From Paracoccaceae bacterium (GTDB lineage Bacteria; Pseudomonadota; Alphaproteobacteria; Rhodobacterales; Rhodobacteraceae), in the NCBI GenBank assembly GCA_020637675.1, contig JACKKD010000003.1:806001-870000 (forward strand): DNA of 64,000 nt. The letters are read 5' to 3'. Position 1 is the first letter of the stretch; each line of letters begins with the position of its first letter. A program made the position numbers and the translations under genes. Below are positions 17,089 through 25,808 of this stretch, piece after piece. Under the pieces are notes generated by a model, which ran no database searches, had not been told where the DNA came from, and worked only from the letters and a program-made list of their open reading frames with translations.

Positions 17089-18225
17089 TCAGTCGAGGGT
17101 TCGGCGGAACCGCAGGAGCGCCAGCGTCGCGAAGGCCAGGACGAAGAGGACAAGCGCCGCCATCGGCTGTGCGACGCCGGCGTAGTCCGAACCCTTCAGC
17201 ATGACGGCGCGGATCAGCCGCAGGAAATGGGTAAGCGGGAACACCTCGCCCAGGACCTGCGCCCAGCCGGGCATGCCCCGGTAGGGGAACATGAACCCGG
17301 AGAGCAGGAGCGAGGGCAGGAAGAAGAAGAACGTGAGCTGCATCGCCTGCATCTGGGTGCGCGCCGCGGTTGAGATGAGGTAGCCGAGGATCACCAGCGC
17401 CGCGACGAAGACGAAGACGCCGGCTAGGAGGAGTGGGAGCGCGCCGACGAAGGGCACACCGAAGATGAGTTTCGCCGCGACGAGCACGACGACGACCTGC
17501 ACCGCGCCGACCCCCAGATAGGGCAGGACCTTGCCGAGCATGATCTCCACTGGCGTCGCGGGCATGGAAAGCAGATTCTCCATCGTGCCCCTCTCGATCT
17601 CGCGCGTCAGCGCCATCGAGGTCATCATCACCATGGTCATCTGGAGGATCACACCAAGCAGGCCCGGGACGATGTTGTACTGGGTGATGCCTTCGGGATT
17701 GTAGCGTTTGTGCACCGTGACCTGAAGTTGCGAGGCTGCCGCTGCGGCTGCCTCGGCCTCGGTGCCGCGCTCGCGCAGGAGCGCGTCGGCGGCCACCGTG
17801 CCGAGGGTGGAAATGGCGCCCGAGGCGACAGAGGGGTCGGTGGCGTCCGCCTCGATCAGGATTTCGGGCCGGTCGCCGCGTTCCACCCGCCGACCGAAGT
17901 CCGAGGGAACAGTGACGACGAAGGAGACGTCACCCCGCGTGATCAGGCTCTCGGCCTCCGCCGCCGAGGCTGCGGGGTGGGTGAAGCGGTAATAGCCGGT
18001 AAGCTCCAGCGCCGAGACGATGGCGCGCGTGAAGCGATCCTGCGTCGGCGCGACGAGAGCCGCGGGGAGGTGCTTTGGGTCGGAGTTGATCGCGAAGCCG
18101 AAGAGCACGAGCTGGAGGAGCGGGATTCCCAGCATCATCGCGAAGGTGACGCGATCACGCCGCATCTGGATCACCTCCTTGGTGAGCATCGCGGCGAGAC
18201 GGCGGAGGGACAGGAGCCGGTTCAT
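17089..18225 (-). CDS. ABC-2 type transporter permease (YbhS/YbhR-like)
   Basis: A 378-residue inner-membrane permease. One helix near residues 22-45 is followed by a large periplasmic domain (about 50-170) and five further helices, the usual ABC-2 export topology. The motif TREIERGTMENLLSMPATPVEIMLGK after the second helix is typical of the family. It is the last gene of the tetR-hlyD-ATPase-permease operon; its ATG overlaps the ATPase stop (ATGA). E. coli YbhFSR has two permeases, whereas only one is present here, so it may act as a homodimer. Confidence 0.9.
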   Translation of the reverse strand: MNRLLSLRRLAAMLTKEVIQMRRDRVTFAMMLGIPLLQLVLFGFAINSDPKHLPAALVAPTQDRFTRAIVSALELTGYYRFTHPAASAAEAESLITRGDVSFVVTVPSDFGRRVERGDRPEILIEADATDPSVASGAISTLGTVAADALLRERGTEAEAAAAAASQLQVTVHKRYNPEGITQYNIVPGLLGVILQMTMVMMTSMALTREIERGTMENLLSMPATPVEIMLGKVLPYLGVGAVQVVVVLVAAKLIFGVPFVGALPLLLAGVFVFVAALVILGYLISTAARTQMQAMQLTFFFFLPSLLLSGFMFPYRGMPGWAQVLGEVFPLTHFLRLIRAVMLKGSDYAGVAQPMAALVLFVLAFATLALLRFRRTLD

Positions 18226-19148
18226 GCCCGCGTGTCCTCCGCGCTGCCCATGAGCTGGATGAACACGTCTTCGAGGCTCGTCTCGGCGGGCTTCAACCGG
18301 CACCCGGTCTCCGCAGCCACTTTCGCGGCGGAGGTCCGCAGGGCGTCCGCATCTCGGCCGACGACATGCAGCGTGGCGCCGAAGGGCGCGACCTGATCGA
18401 CGCCCGGCGCGCCCTTGAGGAGCGTCGCGGCGCGCGCCGTCGCCGCGCCTTCGAGGATGAAGGTCGCAAGCCCGGCATCGCGCACCACCTCGGCCACCGT
18501 GCCCTGTGCCACAAGCCGACCGTAGGAAATGTAGTTGATCCTGTGGCAGCGTTCGGCCTCGTCCATGTAGTGGGTCGAGACGAGCACCGTCAGCCCGCCG
18601 TCGGCGAGCCGGTGGATCTCGTCCCAGAAGTCGCGCCGCGCCTTGGGGTCCACCCCCGCCGTAGGCTCGTCCAGCATCAGGAGCTTCGGCTCGTGCATGA
18701 TCGCGGCGGCAAGCGCGAGCCGCTGCTTCCATCCGCCCGAAAGCGCCCCGGCGAGCTGGTGCCGCCGCGCCGTTAGCCCGAGGCCGGCGAGCGTGTCGGC
18801 GACATGTTTGCGCGCCGGGCGAAGTCCATAGAGGCCGGCGACGAAACTCAGGTTCTCGGCGATTGTCAGGTCCTCGTAGAAGGAAAAGCGCTGGGTCATG
18901 TAGCCGACCTCGCGCTTGATCGCGCGGCCCTCCGTCAGGATGTCGTGGCCGAGCACCCGGCCCTCGCCCGCGTCGGGTGTGAGCAGGCCGCACATCATGC
19001 GGATCGTCGTTGTCTTGCCCGACCCGTTGGGGCCGAGAAAGCCGGCGATCTCTCCCTTGGCGACCGTGAGCGACACGTCGTCGACGGCGCGCTGGCCGCG
19101 GAAGCTCTTCACCAGCCCCCGGACCGCGATGGCGGGCTCCGCCGTCAT
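18222..19148 (-). CDS. ABC transporter ATP-binding protein (efflux)
   Basis: A 308-residue ATPase with Walker A GPNGSGKTTT (about residues 37-46), Q-loop in YMTQRFSFYEDLT, the signature LSGGWKQRLALAAA, Walker B LLMLDEPTAGVDP and the switch His in VSTHYMDEAE. A C-terminal extension of about 80 residues is of the kind seen in ABC-2 exporters. It contains only one nucleotide-binding domain, unlike E. coli YbhF, which has two. Starts and stops overlap the neighbours by 4 bp on both sides, so subunit ratios are probably set by translational coupling. Confidence 0.93.
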   Translation of the reverse strand: MTAEPAIAVRGLVKSFRGQRAVDDVSLTVAKGEIAGFLGPNGSGKTTTIRMMCGLLTPDAGEGRVLGHDILTEGRAIKREVGYMTQRFSFYEDLTIAENLSFVAGLYGLRPARKHVADTLAGLGLTARRHQLAGALSGGWKQRLALAAAIMHEPKLLMLDEPTAGVDPKARRDFWDEIHRLADGGLTVLVSTHYMDEAERCHRINYISYGRLVAQGTVAEVVRDAGLATFILEGAATARAATLLKGAPGVDQVAPFGATLHVVGRDADALRTSAAKVAAETGCRLKPAETSLEDVFIQLMGSAEDTRA

Positions 19149-20098
19149 CCACCGGAGCCCGGCAGGACGACATCGACGATCTGCCCCGGCTTCAGGCCAG
19201 GTGCGTCCTCGGGCCGGGCCTCGATCAGGTAGACGAGCTTCTGGCGGTTCTCGAGCGAGTAGATGACGGGCGGCGTGAATTCCGGCGCATCGGCGACATA
19301 GGTGACGGTGGCGGTAAGGCCCTCGGCACAGCCGTCGCAGCGGACGGAGAGCCGGCTTCCCTGCGTCACTGCCGCGACGTTCGTCTGGGGCACGTAGAGG
19401 CGCAGCTTCACCCCGCCGTCGGGCAACAGCGACAGCACCGGCGCCGAGGGTCCCGCGAGTTCGCCTGCCGAGCGGATGACGTCCTCGATCGTTCCGGCGG
19501 AGGGCGCGGTCAGGCGGCGCTGGTCCAGGTTCCATTCCGCCTTCTCGCGGGCGGCCCGCGCCCCGGCGACCGCCGCTTCCGCGGCGGCGATCTCCTGCGG
19601 CCGCGCCGGCAGGCGGGCGACGGCGAGGCTCGCTTCGGCCTCGGCCACCTTCGCATGGGCGACGGTGGCGGCAGTGGCCGCGTCGTCGGCCTGAGTCGTT
19701 GTCGCGGCGCCGCGCCCCGCGAGGCTGAGGAGCCGGGCCGCGGCCCGGTCGGCCTCCTCCGCCTGGGCGTGCGCCGAAGCGAGCGTCGCCTCGATCACCC
19801 GGATCTCCTCGGGGCGGCGGCCCTCGCGGAGGTTGGCAAGCTGGCTTTCGGCCTGCGCCAACGCGGCCTCAGCCTCGGCAAGAGCGATATCGGCGTCCCG
19901 CCGCTCCATCTCCACCAGGATTGCGCCGTTTTCGACGCGGTCGCCGCGGGCGACCGCGAGCCGGCCGATCTGCGCGGTGGCGACCGGGGCGATGAGCACA
20001 TACTCGCCCTCCACGTAGCCCGTGGCGAAGGGAACCGGGGGCGCGCAGGCGGTGAAGAGCGCCGAGACAAGGGGCAGGGTGCAGACAAGGCCGGTCAT
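19145..20098 (-). CDS. HlyD-family membrane fusion protein (YbhG-like)
   Basis: A 317-residue periplasmic adaptor. The N-terminus has a signal with a possible lipobox (SALFTAC, Cys about residue 18), followed by the biotinyl-lipoyl halves (GYVEGEYVLIAPVA ... ARGDRVENGAIL), a long Ala/Glu-rich coiled coil (about 70-180), and the second lipoyl half with LTAPSAGTIEDV. This fits YbhG-type adaptors that link an ABC exporter to an outer-membrane channel; none is encoded nearby. Its ATG overlaps the tetR stop (ATGA). Confidence 0.9.
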   Translation of the reverse strand: MTGLVCTLPLVSALFTACAPPVPFATGYVEGEYVLIAPVATAQIGRLAVARGDRVENGAILVEMERRDADIALAEAEAALAQAESQLANLREGRRPEEIRVIEATLASAHAQAEEADRAAARLLSLAGRGAATTTQADDAATAATVAHAKVAEAEASLAVARLPARPQEIAAAEAAVAGARAAREKAEWNLDQRRLTAPSAGTIEDVIRSAGELAGPSAPVLSLLPDGGVKLRLYVPQTNVAAVTQGSRLSVRCDGCAEGLTATVTYVADAPEFTPPVIYSLENRQKLVYLIEARPEDAPGLKPGQIVDVVLPGSGG

Positions 20099-20739
20099 GA
20101 TCGGCGTTCCCGTTCGAGAAGGGAGTGGAGGTTGGCGGCGAGGAGGTCGGCGATCTCCCCGGCCTCGGCCGGTCCGAGCGTATCCCAGCCCATCCGGCGG
20201 GTGACGACGGGTCGGCCGACGCGAAAGTAGAGAAGCTGGCCGATGAGGCTGAAGACCAGCAGCCGCGTGCGCGGGCTTTCCGCCTCCTGTCCGGTGGCGA
20301 CGGCCCAGAGGGTGCACAACCGCCGGTGCACCGGCTCGATCATGGCGCCATAGACCAGGTCGAAGATCGCCCCGCCTTCGCCGACCTCGCGCAGCATGAA
20401 AGGTACAAGCGGGGCGGCCACGGGCGAAGTGGTGACAAATGCACACATCGAACGCAGTGTCGCCTCCATCTCTGCAACCGCCGCCTGGGGCGCTTCCGGA
20501 ACGGGGGCGGTGTGGTTGCCGAGGACGGTGCCCATGCGGCGGATCACCTCCACCCCGCAGGCGCGCCTCAGCCCCTCCTTGCCGCCGAAGTGATAGGCGA
20601 TGGAGGCGACATTGGTCCGCGCCGCGGCCGCGATCTCGCGTGTCGAGGTCGCGGCGAAGCCCTTCTTGCCGAAGAGCCGCAGGCCCGAGGCAATGAGGTC
20701 GGCGGCGGTGCCTTCGGGCGCCTTTGGCTGATCGGTCAT
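20095..20739 (-). CDS. TetR/AcrR-family regulator (CecR-like)
   Basis: A 214-residue repressor-type protein. The N-terminal helix-turn-helix is clear (about residues 10-58: LFGKKGFAATSTREIAAAA, then TNVASIAYHFGGKEGL), and the C-terminal part fits the CecR/YbiH (DUF1956) group with FMLREVGEGG. In E. coli CecR controls ybhG-ybhF-ybhS-ybhR, the same gene order as here, so autoregulation and control of the efflux genes is the likely role. An inverted repeat 24 bp upstream of its start codon is the probable operator. Confidence 0.9.
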   Translation of the reverse strand: MTDQPKAPEGTAADLIASGLRLFGKKGFAATSTREIAAAARTNVASIAYHFGGKEGLRRACGVEVIRRMGTVLGNHTAPVPEAPQAAVAEMEATLRSMCAFVTTSPVAAPLVPFMLREVGEGGAIFDLVYGAMIEPVHRRLCTLWAVATGQEAESPRTRLLVFSLIGQLLYFRVGRPVVTRRMGWDTLGPAEAGEIADLLAANLHSLLERERRS

Positions 20740-20762
20740 GGTTGCAATCCTGAGTCGCGCAC

Positions 20763-20790
20763 GATTTTAATCAAACGATTGATCAAAATC
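20763..20790. promoter_or_regulatory. Operator-like inverted repeat between tetR and lysA
   Basis: GATTTTAATCAA (20763-20774) and TTGATCAAAATC (20779-20790) form 12-bp arms around a 4-base spacer with one mismatch. The segment is strikingly A+T-rich for this genome, lies between divergent tetR and lysA, and has the size expected of a TetR-family operator. Occupancy could affect lysA too. Confidence 0.75.
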
Positions 20791-20873
20791 AATCCACTCG
20801 CGTCCGCTTTCCAGCGCGCCCGCGATGCACTACACCGACGCCGATCCTTCGACCCCCAGCAAGGCCCCGCGAC

Positions 20874-22139
20874 ATGGACCATTTCCTCTACCGCAACGGC
20901 GTCCTTCATGCCGAGGATGTGGCGATCCCGGACATCGCTGCGGCGGTGGGCACCCCCTTCTACGTCTATTCGACGGCCACCCTGACGCGGCACTTCCGGC
21001 TGTTCGAGGAGGCGCTCGCCGGGCTGCCCCACCTCGTCTGCTTTGCGATGAAGTCGAACGGCAACGTCGCCGTGGTGAAAACCCTGGGCGATCTCGGCGC
21101 CGGCATCGACGTGGTGTCGGTGGGCGAATACCTGAAGGCGAGGACGGCGGGCGTTCCGGGTTCGCGGATCGTCTTTTCCGGCGTGGGCAAGAGCCGCGAG
21201 GAGATGCGCACCGCGCTTGAAGGCGGCATCCGCCAGTTCAACGTGGAAAGCGAGCCCGAGATGCGGGCGCTGAACGAGGTGGCGTTGTCGCTGGGCCTGC
21301 GCGCGCCGATCGCCATCCGGGTCAACCCGGATGTGGACGCGAAGACCCACGAGAAGATCGCCACCGGCAAGAAGGAAAACAAGTTCGGCATCCCGATCGG
21401 ACGGGCGAGCGAGGTCTATGCCGAAGCGGCGGCCCTGCCCGGACTCGACGTCGTGGGGATCGACGTCCACATCGGCTCGCAACTGACCGACCTCCAGCCG
21501 TTCGAGGCGGCTTATGCAAAGGTCGCCGACCTCACCCGTCAGCTTCGAGCGGAAGGGCACGACATCCGCCGGCTCGACCTCGGCGGCGGGCTCGGAATCC
21601 CTTACGAACGCACCAACGCCGCCCCGCCGCTGCCGCTCGACTACGGCGCGGTCATCAAGCGGACCGTGGGCGACCTCGGCTGCGAGATCGAGATCGAGCC
21701 GGGGCGGCTGATCTCCGGCAACGCGGGGCTTCTGGTGGCGCAGGTGATCTATGTGAAGTCGGGAGAGGAGCGCGACTTCCTCATCCTCGATGCTGCGATG
21801 AACGACCTCGTCCGCCCCTCGATGTACGGCGCGCACCATGACATCGTCCCGGTGATCGAGTCCGCGCCGGGAGTGGAGCCGCACCCCTACGACATCGTCG
21901 GCCCGGTCTGCGAAACCGGCGACACCTTCGCCAGGCAGCGCCCGCTTTCCCCGGTGGGGGAGGGCGATCTGGTGGCGTTCCGGTCGGCCGGGGCCTACGG
22001 CGCGGTGATGGCATCGGAATACAACGCCCGCCCCCTCGTTCCCGAGGTGCTGGTGCATGGGCATCAATTCGCCGTCATTCGCGCCCGCCCCACCTATGAC
22101 GAGATGATAAACCGCGATAGCATCCCGTCGTGGCTCTGA
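20874..22139 (+). CDS. lysA: Diaminopimelate decarboxylase
   Basis: LysA decarboxylates meso-diaminopimelate to lysine using PLP. The 421-residue product has the PLP-binding Lys in CFAMKSNGN (about residue 60), the HIGSQ motif, the glycine loop LDLGGGLGIPY, EPGRLISGN and the cross-subunit active-site Cys in CETGDTF. It is divergent from the tetR regulator, with the inverted repeat in between. In related genomes lysA commonly follows argH and a small lipoprotein; here the efflux cassette lies between. Confidence 0.97.
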   Translation: MDHFLYRNGVLHAEDVAIPDIAAAVGTPFYVYSTATLTRHFRLFEEALAGLPHLVCFAMKSNGNVAVVKTLGDLGAGIDVVSVGEYLKARTAGVPGSRIVFSGVGKSREEMRTALEGGIRQFNVESEPEMRALNEVALSLGLRAPIAIRVNPDVDAKTHEKIATGKKENKFGIPIGRASEVYAEAAALPGLDVVGIDVHIGSQLTDLQPFEAAYAKVADLTRQLRAEGHDIRRLDLGGGLGIPYERTNAAPPLPLDYGAVIKRTVGDLGCEIEIEPGRLISGNAGLLVAQVIYVKSGEERDFLILDAAMNDLVRPSMYGAHHDIVPVIESAPGVEPHPYDIVGPVCETGDTFARQRPLSPVGEGDLVAFRSAGAYGAVMASEYNARPLVPEVLVHGHQFAVIRARPTYDEMINRDSIPSWL

Positions 22140-22185
22140 CGCGCAATCCCGTGCGAGGGGCCGGAACCGGAGGCCCGCGGCCCGC

Positions 22186-24822
22186 GTGACCAGGATCAAG
22201 GCCCTTCCGCATGAGGCGCTGAGGCGTCTCAGGTGGCCGCTGCGGCTTACGCGGGCGGGCATGGCGGCCGAGCGGATCACGCGGGGATTCTGGCCGGTCT
22301 GGACCATCCTCTTCGGCCTCATCGCCGTCCTTGCCTTCGGCGTGCAGGACTGGCTTGCGCTGGAAGCCTTATGGGTCGGCGGGGTTGTCGCGCTCCTGGG
22401 GCTTCTCTGGGCGTTTGCGCGCGGTATCCGCCGGTTCCGCTGGCCGACCGAGGCCGAGGCGCTCGACCGGCTCGACCGCACGTTGCCGGGCCGGCCGATC
22501 ACGGCCCTGACCGACAGTCTCGCGATGGGCGGCGGCGATGCCGGCACGGCTTCGGTCTGGCGCGCGCATGTCGCGCGCATGGCCGACCGCGCCCGCACCG
22601 CGCGCGCGCCGGCACCGGACTTGCGCATCGCCGGGCGCGACCGCTTCGCCCTGCGCTACGCGGGCCTCACCGCCTTCGTCATGGCTGTGCTCTTCGGCTC
22701 GCTCTGGCGCGTCGCGGAAGCGCCTGGCCTTGTCGGACCGGGCACCACAGCCAATGCCGCCGCCGGCCCGACTTGGGAGGGCTGGGTGGAACCCCCGGCC
22801 TATACCGGCCGCCCGAGCCTCTACCTCAACACCCTGCCCGAGGGCCCGCTGGAATTGCCCGAGGGAAGCCGGATCACCCTGCGTCTCTATGGCGCCGCCG
22901 ACTCGATCTCGGTGAGCGAGAGCCTCTCCGGGCAGCCTCCCGCGCCAGCGGCCGATCCGGGCTCTCCGGTCGATCCTGCCGCTGTCCGCGCCGTGGAGTT
23001 CGAAGCGATCCGGTCCGGCCGCCTGACGATCGGCGGCGACGGCGGGCGGGAGTGGCAGGTGACGGTGCTGCCCGACGCAGCCCCGATGGTCGTCATCACG
23101 GGCGAGATCATGCGCGAGGCCGACGGCACCATGTCGCAGCCCTTCACGGCGACGGACGACTACGCGGTGTCGGCCGGACGCGCGATCATCGAGCTTGACC
23201 TTGCCGCCGCCGACCGCCGCTACGGCCTCGCCCCCGATCCCGAGAAGCGTGACGCGCTGATCTACGACCTGCCGATGCCGATCACCGGCAACCGTGCCGA
23301 TTTCGCCGAGGCGCTGGTCGAGGACGCCTCCAAGCATCCTTGGGCCAACCTGCCGGTGAAGATGACCTTCGAGGTGACCGATGGCCGCGACCAGACCGGC
23401 AAGAGCGACACGGTGAACCTGTCCCTGCCGGGCCGGCGATTCTTCGACCCGGTAGCCTCCGCGCTGATCGAACTCCGCCGCGACCTCCTCTGGACCCGCG
23501 ACAACGGCGCCCGCGTCAGCCAGGTCCTGCACGCGCTGACCCACCGGCCGGAAGGGCTTGTCCGCAACGAACGCGCCTACCTCATGCTGTCGGTCGCAAT
23601 CCGCAGGCTGGACGCCGCGCTGGCGCAGGGACCCCTCTCGCACGCCATGCGCGACGAGGCGGCCGAGGCGCTCTGGTCGATCGCGGAACTGATCGAGGAT
23701 GGCGGGCTCGCCAACGCGCTCGAACGGATGCAGCAGGCGCAGGAACGGCTGTCGGAGGCGATCCGCAACGGCGCTTCGCCGGAAGAGATACAGAAGCTGA
23801 TGGACGAACTGCGCCAGGCGACCGACGACTACATCCGCCAGCTGGCCGAGAACATGGAGCGGCAGGGGGCGGACGAGCCCGGCCAGCAGGCCGATGCCGG
23901 CCAGCAGATCACCGGCGACCAGCTTCAGCAGATGATGGACGAGATCCAGCGCCTGATGGAGGAGGGCCGGATGGCCGAGGCGCAGGAACTTCTGGACCAG
24001 CTCAGCCGCATGATGGAGAACCTGCGCGTCACCGAGGGCCAGCCCGGCCAGAACGGCCAGCAGGGCCCCGGCGCTCAGGCCATGGAGAACCTGCGCCAGA
24101 CCCTGCGCGAGCAGCAGGGCCTGTCGGACGAGGCGTTCCGCGATCTTCAGCAGGGCCGGCCCGGAGGGCAGCAGGAAGGCACGGAGGGTCAGCACCAGCC
24201 CGGTCAGGACGGCCAGAGCGGACAGGATCAGGGCGACGGCCAGGGGCGGGACCAGGACGGCCAGCAGGGCCGCGACGGCCAGGCTGGCAGGCCCGACGCG
24301 ATGCGCCCGGGCGACGGCGGCGATCCCCGCAGCCTCGCCGACCGCCAGCGCTCGCTCCGTGAGGCGCTCCGGCGGCAGGAGGGCGGGCTTCCGGGCGATC
24401 CGTCGGACGAACGCGATGCGGCGCGGCGCTCGCTGTCGGACGCGGGCCGCGCGATGGAGCAAGCCGAGCGCGCGCTGCGCGAAGGCGATACCGCGGGCGC
24501 CATCGAACGTCAGGCCGAGGCGATCGAATCCTTGCGCGAGGGGATGCGCAGCCTTGGCGAGGCGCTGGCGCAGAACCAGCCCCAGCAGCCGGGCAACCAG
24601 GGCGAGGCGGTGGGCGAGGCGGGCCGCGAAGTGCCCCGCGATCCGCTGGGCCGCAATACGGGCCAGTCCGGACGCATCGGCACCGACGAGAGCCTGCTGC
24701 AGGGCCCCGACGTCTATCGCCGCGCCCGCGACCTTCTCGACGAGATTCGGCGCCGTTCCGGCGAACAGACCCGCCCGAGCGAGGAACTCGACTATCTCAA
24801 GCGGCTTCTGGAGCGGTTCTGA
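22186..24822 (+). CDS. DUF4175 / TIGR02302 family membrane protein
   Basis: An 878-residue protein of a family found in alphaproteobacteria, commonly next to lysA. Two hydrophobic helices near residues 33-75 and another near 158-182 anchor it; a beta-rich middle part (about 200-420) is followed by long charged helices (to about 610), a Gln/Gly/Asp-rich low-complexity stretch (about 615-705) and a helical C-terminus ending in LDYLKRLLERF. The start is a GTG at 22186, 47 bp after lysA, with GGAGG a little far upstream. Function is not established; an envelope role is inferred. Confidence 0.85.
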   Translation: MTRIKALPHEALRRLRWPLRLTRAGMAAERITRGFWPVWTILFGLIAVLAFGVQDWLALEALWVGGVVALLGLLWAFARGIRRFRWPTEAEALDRLDRTLPGRPITALTDSLAMGGGDAGTASVWRAHVARMADRARTARAPAPDLRIAGRDRFALRYAGLTAFVMAVLFGSLWRVAEAPGLVGPGTTANAAAGPTWEGWVEPPAYTGRPSLYLNTLPEGPLELPEGSRITLRLYGAADSISVSESLSGQPPAPAADPGSPVDPAAVRAVEFEAIRSGRLTIGGDGGREWQVTVLPDAAPMVVITGEIMREADGTMSQPFTATDDYAVSAGRAIIELDLAAADRRYGLAPDPEKRDALIYDLPMPITGNRADFAEALVEDASKHPWANLPVKMTFEVTDGRDQTGKSDTVNLSLPGRRFFDPVASALIELRRDLLWTRDNGARVSQVLHALTHRPEGLVRNERAYLMLSVAIRRLDAALAQGPLSHAMRDEAAEALWSIAELIEDGGLANALERMQQAQERLSEAIRNGASPEEIQKLMDELRQATDDYIRQLAENMERQGADEPGQQADAGQQITGDQLQQMMDEIQRLMEEGRMAEAQELLDQLSRMMENLRVTEGQPGQNGQQGPGAQAMENLRQTLREQQGLSDEAFRDLQQGRPGGQQEGTEGQHQPGQDGQSGQDQGDGQGRDQDGQQGRDGQAGRPDAMRPGDGGDPRSLADRQRSLREALRRQEGGLPGDPSDERDAARRSLSDAGRAMEQAERALREGDTAGAIERQAEAIESLREGMRSLGEALAQNQPQQPGNQGEAVGEAGREVPRDPLGRNTGQSGRIGTDESLLQGPDVYRRARDLLDEIRRRSGEQTRPSEELDYLKRLLERF
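24040..24310 (+). repeat. Low-complexity Gln/Gly/Asp-rich coding stretch
   Basis: Within the DUF4175 gene, short units rich in GQ, GQD and GQQ codons are repeated imperfectly (for example GQDGQSGQDQGDGQGRDQDG). The reading frame stays open throughout. Such tracts are prone to length change and probably form a disordered linker. Confidence 0.6.
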
Positions 24823-24837
24823 CCGGCCCAGTGCCGG

Positions 24838-25728
24838 TCAGTTTGCCGATCCGGACTGGAGCGATGCCGTGAGCGACCGCATGCGGTCGTCCAGCCACGT
24901 CCGGCCCGCATCGACCGCCGTCACATAGGCGGTGAGAACGGGTTCGAGCGCCGGCACGCTCCCTGCGAGCATGGGCGCGAGGACGTAGAGCCCGAGCAGG
25001 ATCGCCGCGACGAGGATCGCGGTCGAGAACCCCATGCGAAAGCCGCTCCGGCGGCGCGCGAGCGTCTCGGGCGCGTCAAGGGCGGCGGCCTCGTTGCCAC
25101 GTTCCGACGTGGCACGCAGCGTGGAGTTGATTTCCTCGATGTCCGGCAGAAGTTCGCGGCGCGAAGCGCGCGAGATGAGCGCGTCGTCGTCGAAGTCATG
25201 GGCTTCGCCGCGGCTTTTCGCATCCTGGTCCTGCGGCTCGGCGGTGCGCCCGCCGGTCGTCGCCGCCGTGGCGCCGATCGCGGCGGCGAGGCCGAGATCG
25301 GGCTGCGTCTCGACCGAGGTTCCCTCGGCGATCCGCGCGCGGGTCTCACGCTGTGCCTCCTCGCGCAGGACGTTGCGCACGGCGTCGTCAAGCGTCCGGC
25401 GCGTCCGCTCCGGCGGTCCGGGCTGATCTGCCGGTTCCCCGGGTTCCTCGGTCCGTTCCGCCCAGGCACCCGAAGGTTCCGGCGGTGTCTCATCCGGCGC
25501 GGCGGGGGGCGACGTGTCAGCCGCACGACTGCTCGCCTCCTCTGTGGTGGCCACGTCGTCCGCAGCCGCCTTGCGCTCAGCTTCGTCGGCCTCCGCCTCA
25601 AGCTGCTTCGCCGAGAGCTGAAACCAGGCGTGACCGCAATTCGAGCACTGGACATCGCGCCCGCCGTCGGGGATGACGCTTTCGTCCACTTCGTATTGCG
25701 CGCCACAGCTCGGGCAAATCAGACGCAT
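24838..25728 (-). CDS. Zinc-ribbon (MJ0042-type) domain membrane protein
   Basis: A 296-residue protein. The first 40 residues form a zinc finger with CPSCGAQY and CSNCGHAWF (four cysteines), as in the MJ0042 family domain. A long acidic, low-complexity region (about 45-225) follows, then one transmembrane helix (about residues 233-255) and a short C-terminal tail. The finger is therefore probably cytoplasmic with the tail in the periplasm. The role is unknown. It is divergent from ftsE. Confidence 0.85.
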   Translation of the reverse strand: MRLICPSCGAQYEVDESVIPDGGRDVQCSNCGHAWFQLSAKQLEAEADEAERKAAADDVATTEEASSRAADTSPPAAPDETPPEPSGAWAERTEEPGEPADQPGPPERTRRTLDDAVRNVLREEAQRETRARIAEGTSVETQPDLGLAAAIGATAATTGGRTAEPQDQDAKSRGEAHDFDDDALISRASRRELLPDIEEINSTLRATSERGNEAAALDAPETLARRRSGFRMGFSTAILVAAILLGLYVLAPMLAGSVPALEPVLTAYVTAVDAGRTWLDDRMRSLTASLQSGSAN

Positions 25729-25808
25729 GGTGTCCCTACCTGCTCAACCACCCACCGAACCTGTTTTCGGGCAATTCTGGTCCTTGTTATGGCCGTGTTG
25801 TAGCAATC

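Noticed and set aside
20736..22628. A 630-codon open frame antisense to lysA
   Set aside because: lysA is certain; the antisense translation is Arg-rich and has no recognisable motif.
22369..24462. A 697-codon open frame antisense to the DUF4175 gene
   Set aside because: Shadow of a G+C-rich gene with Leu/Ala/Arg-rich translation only.
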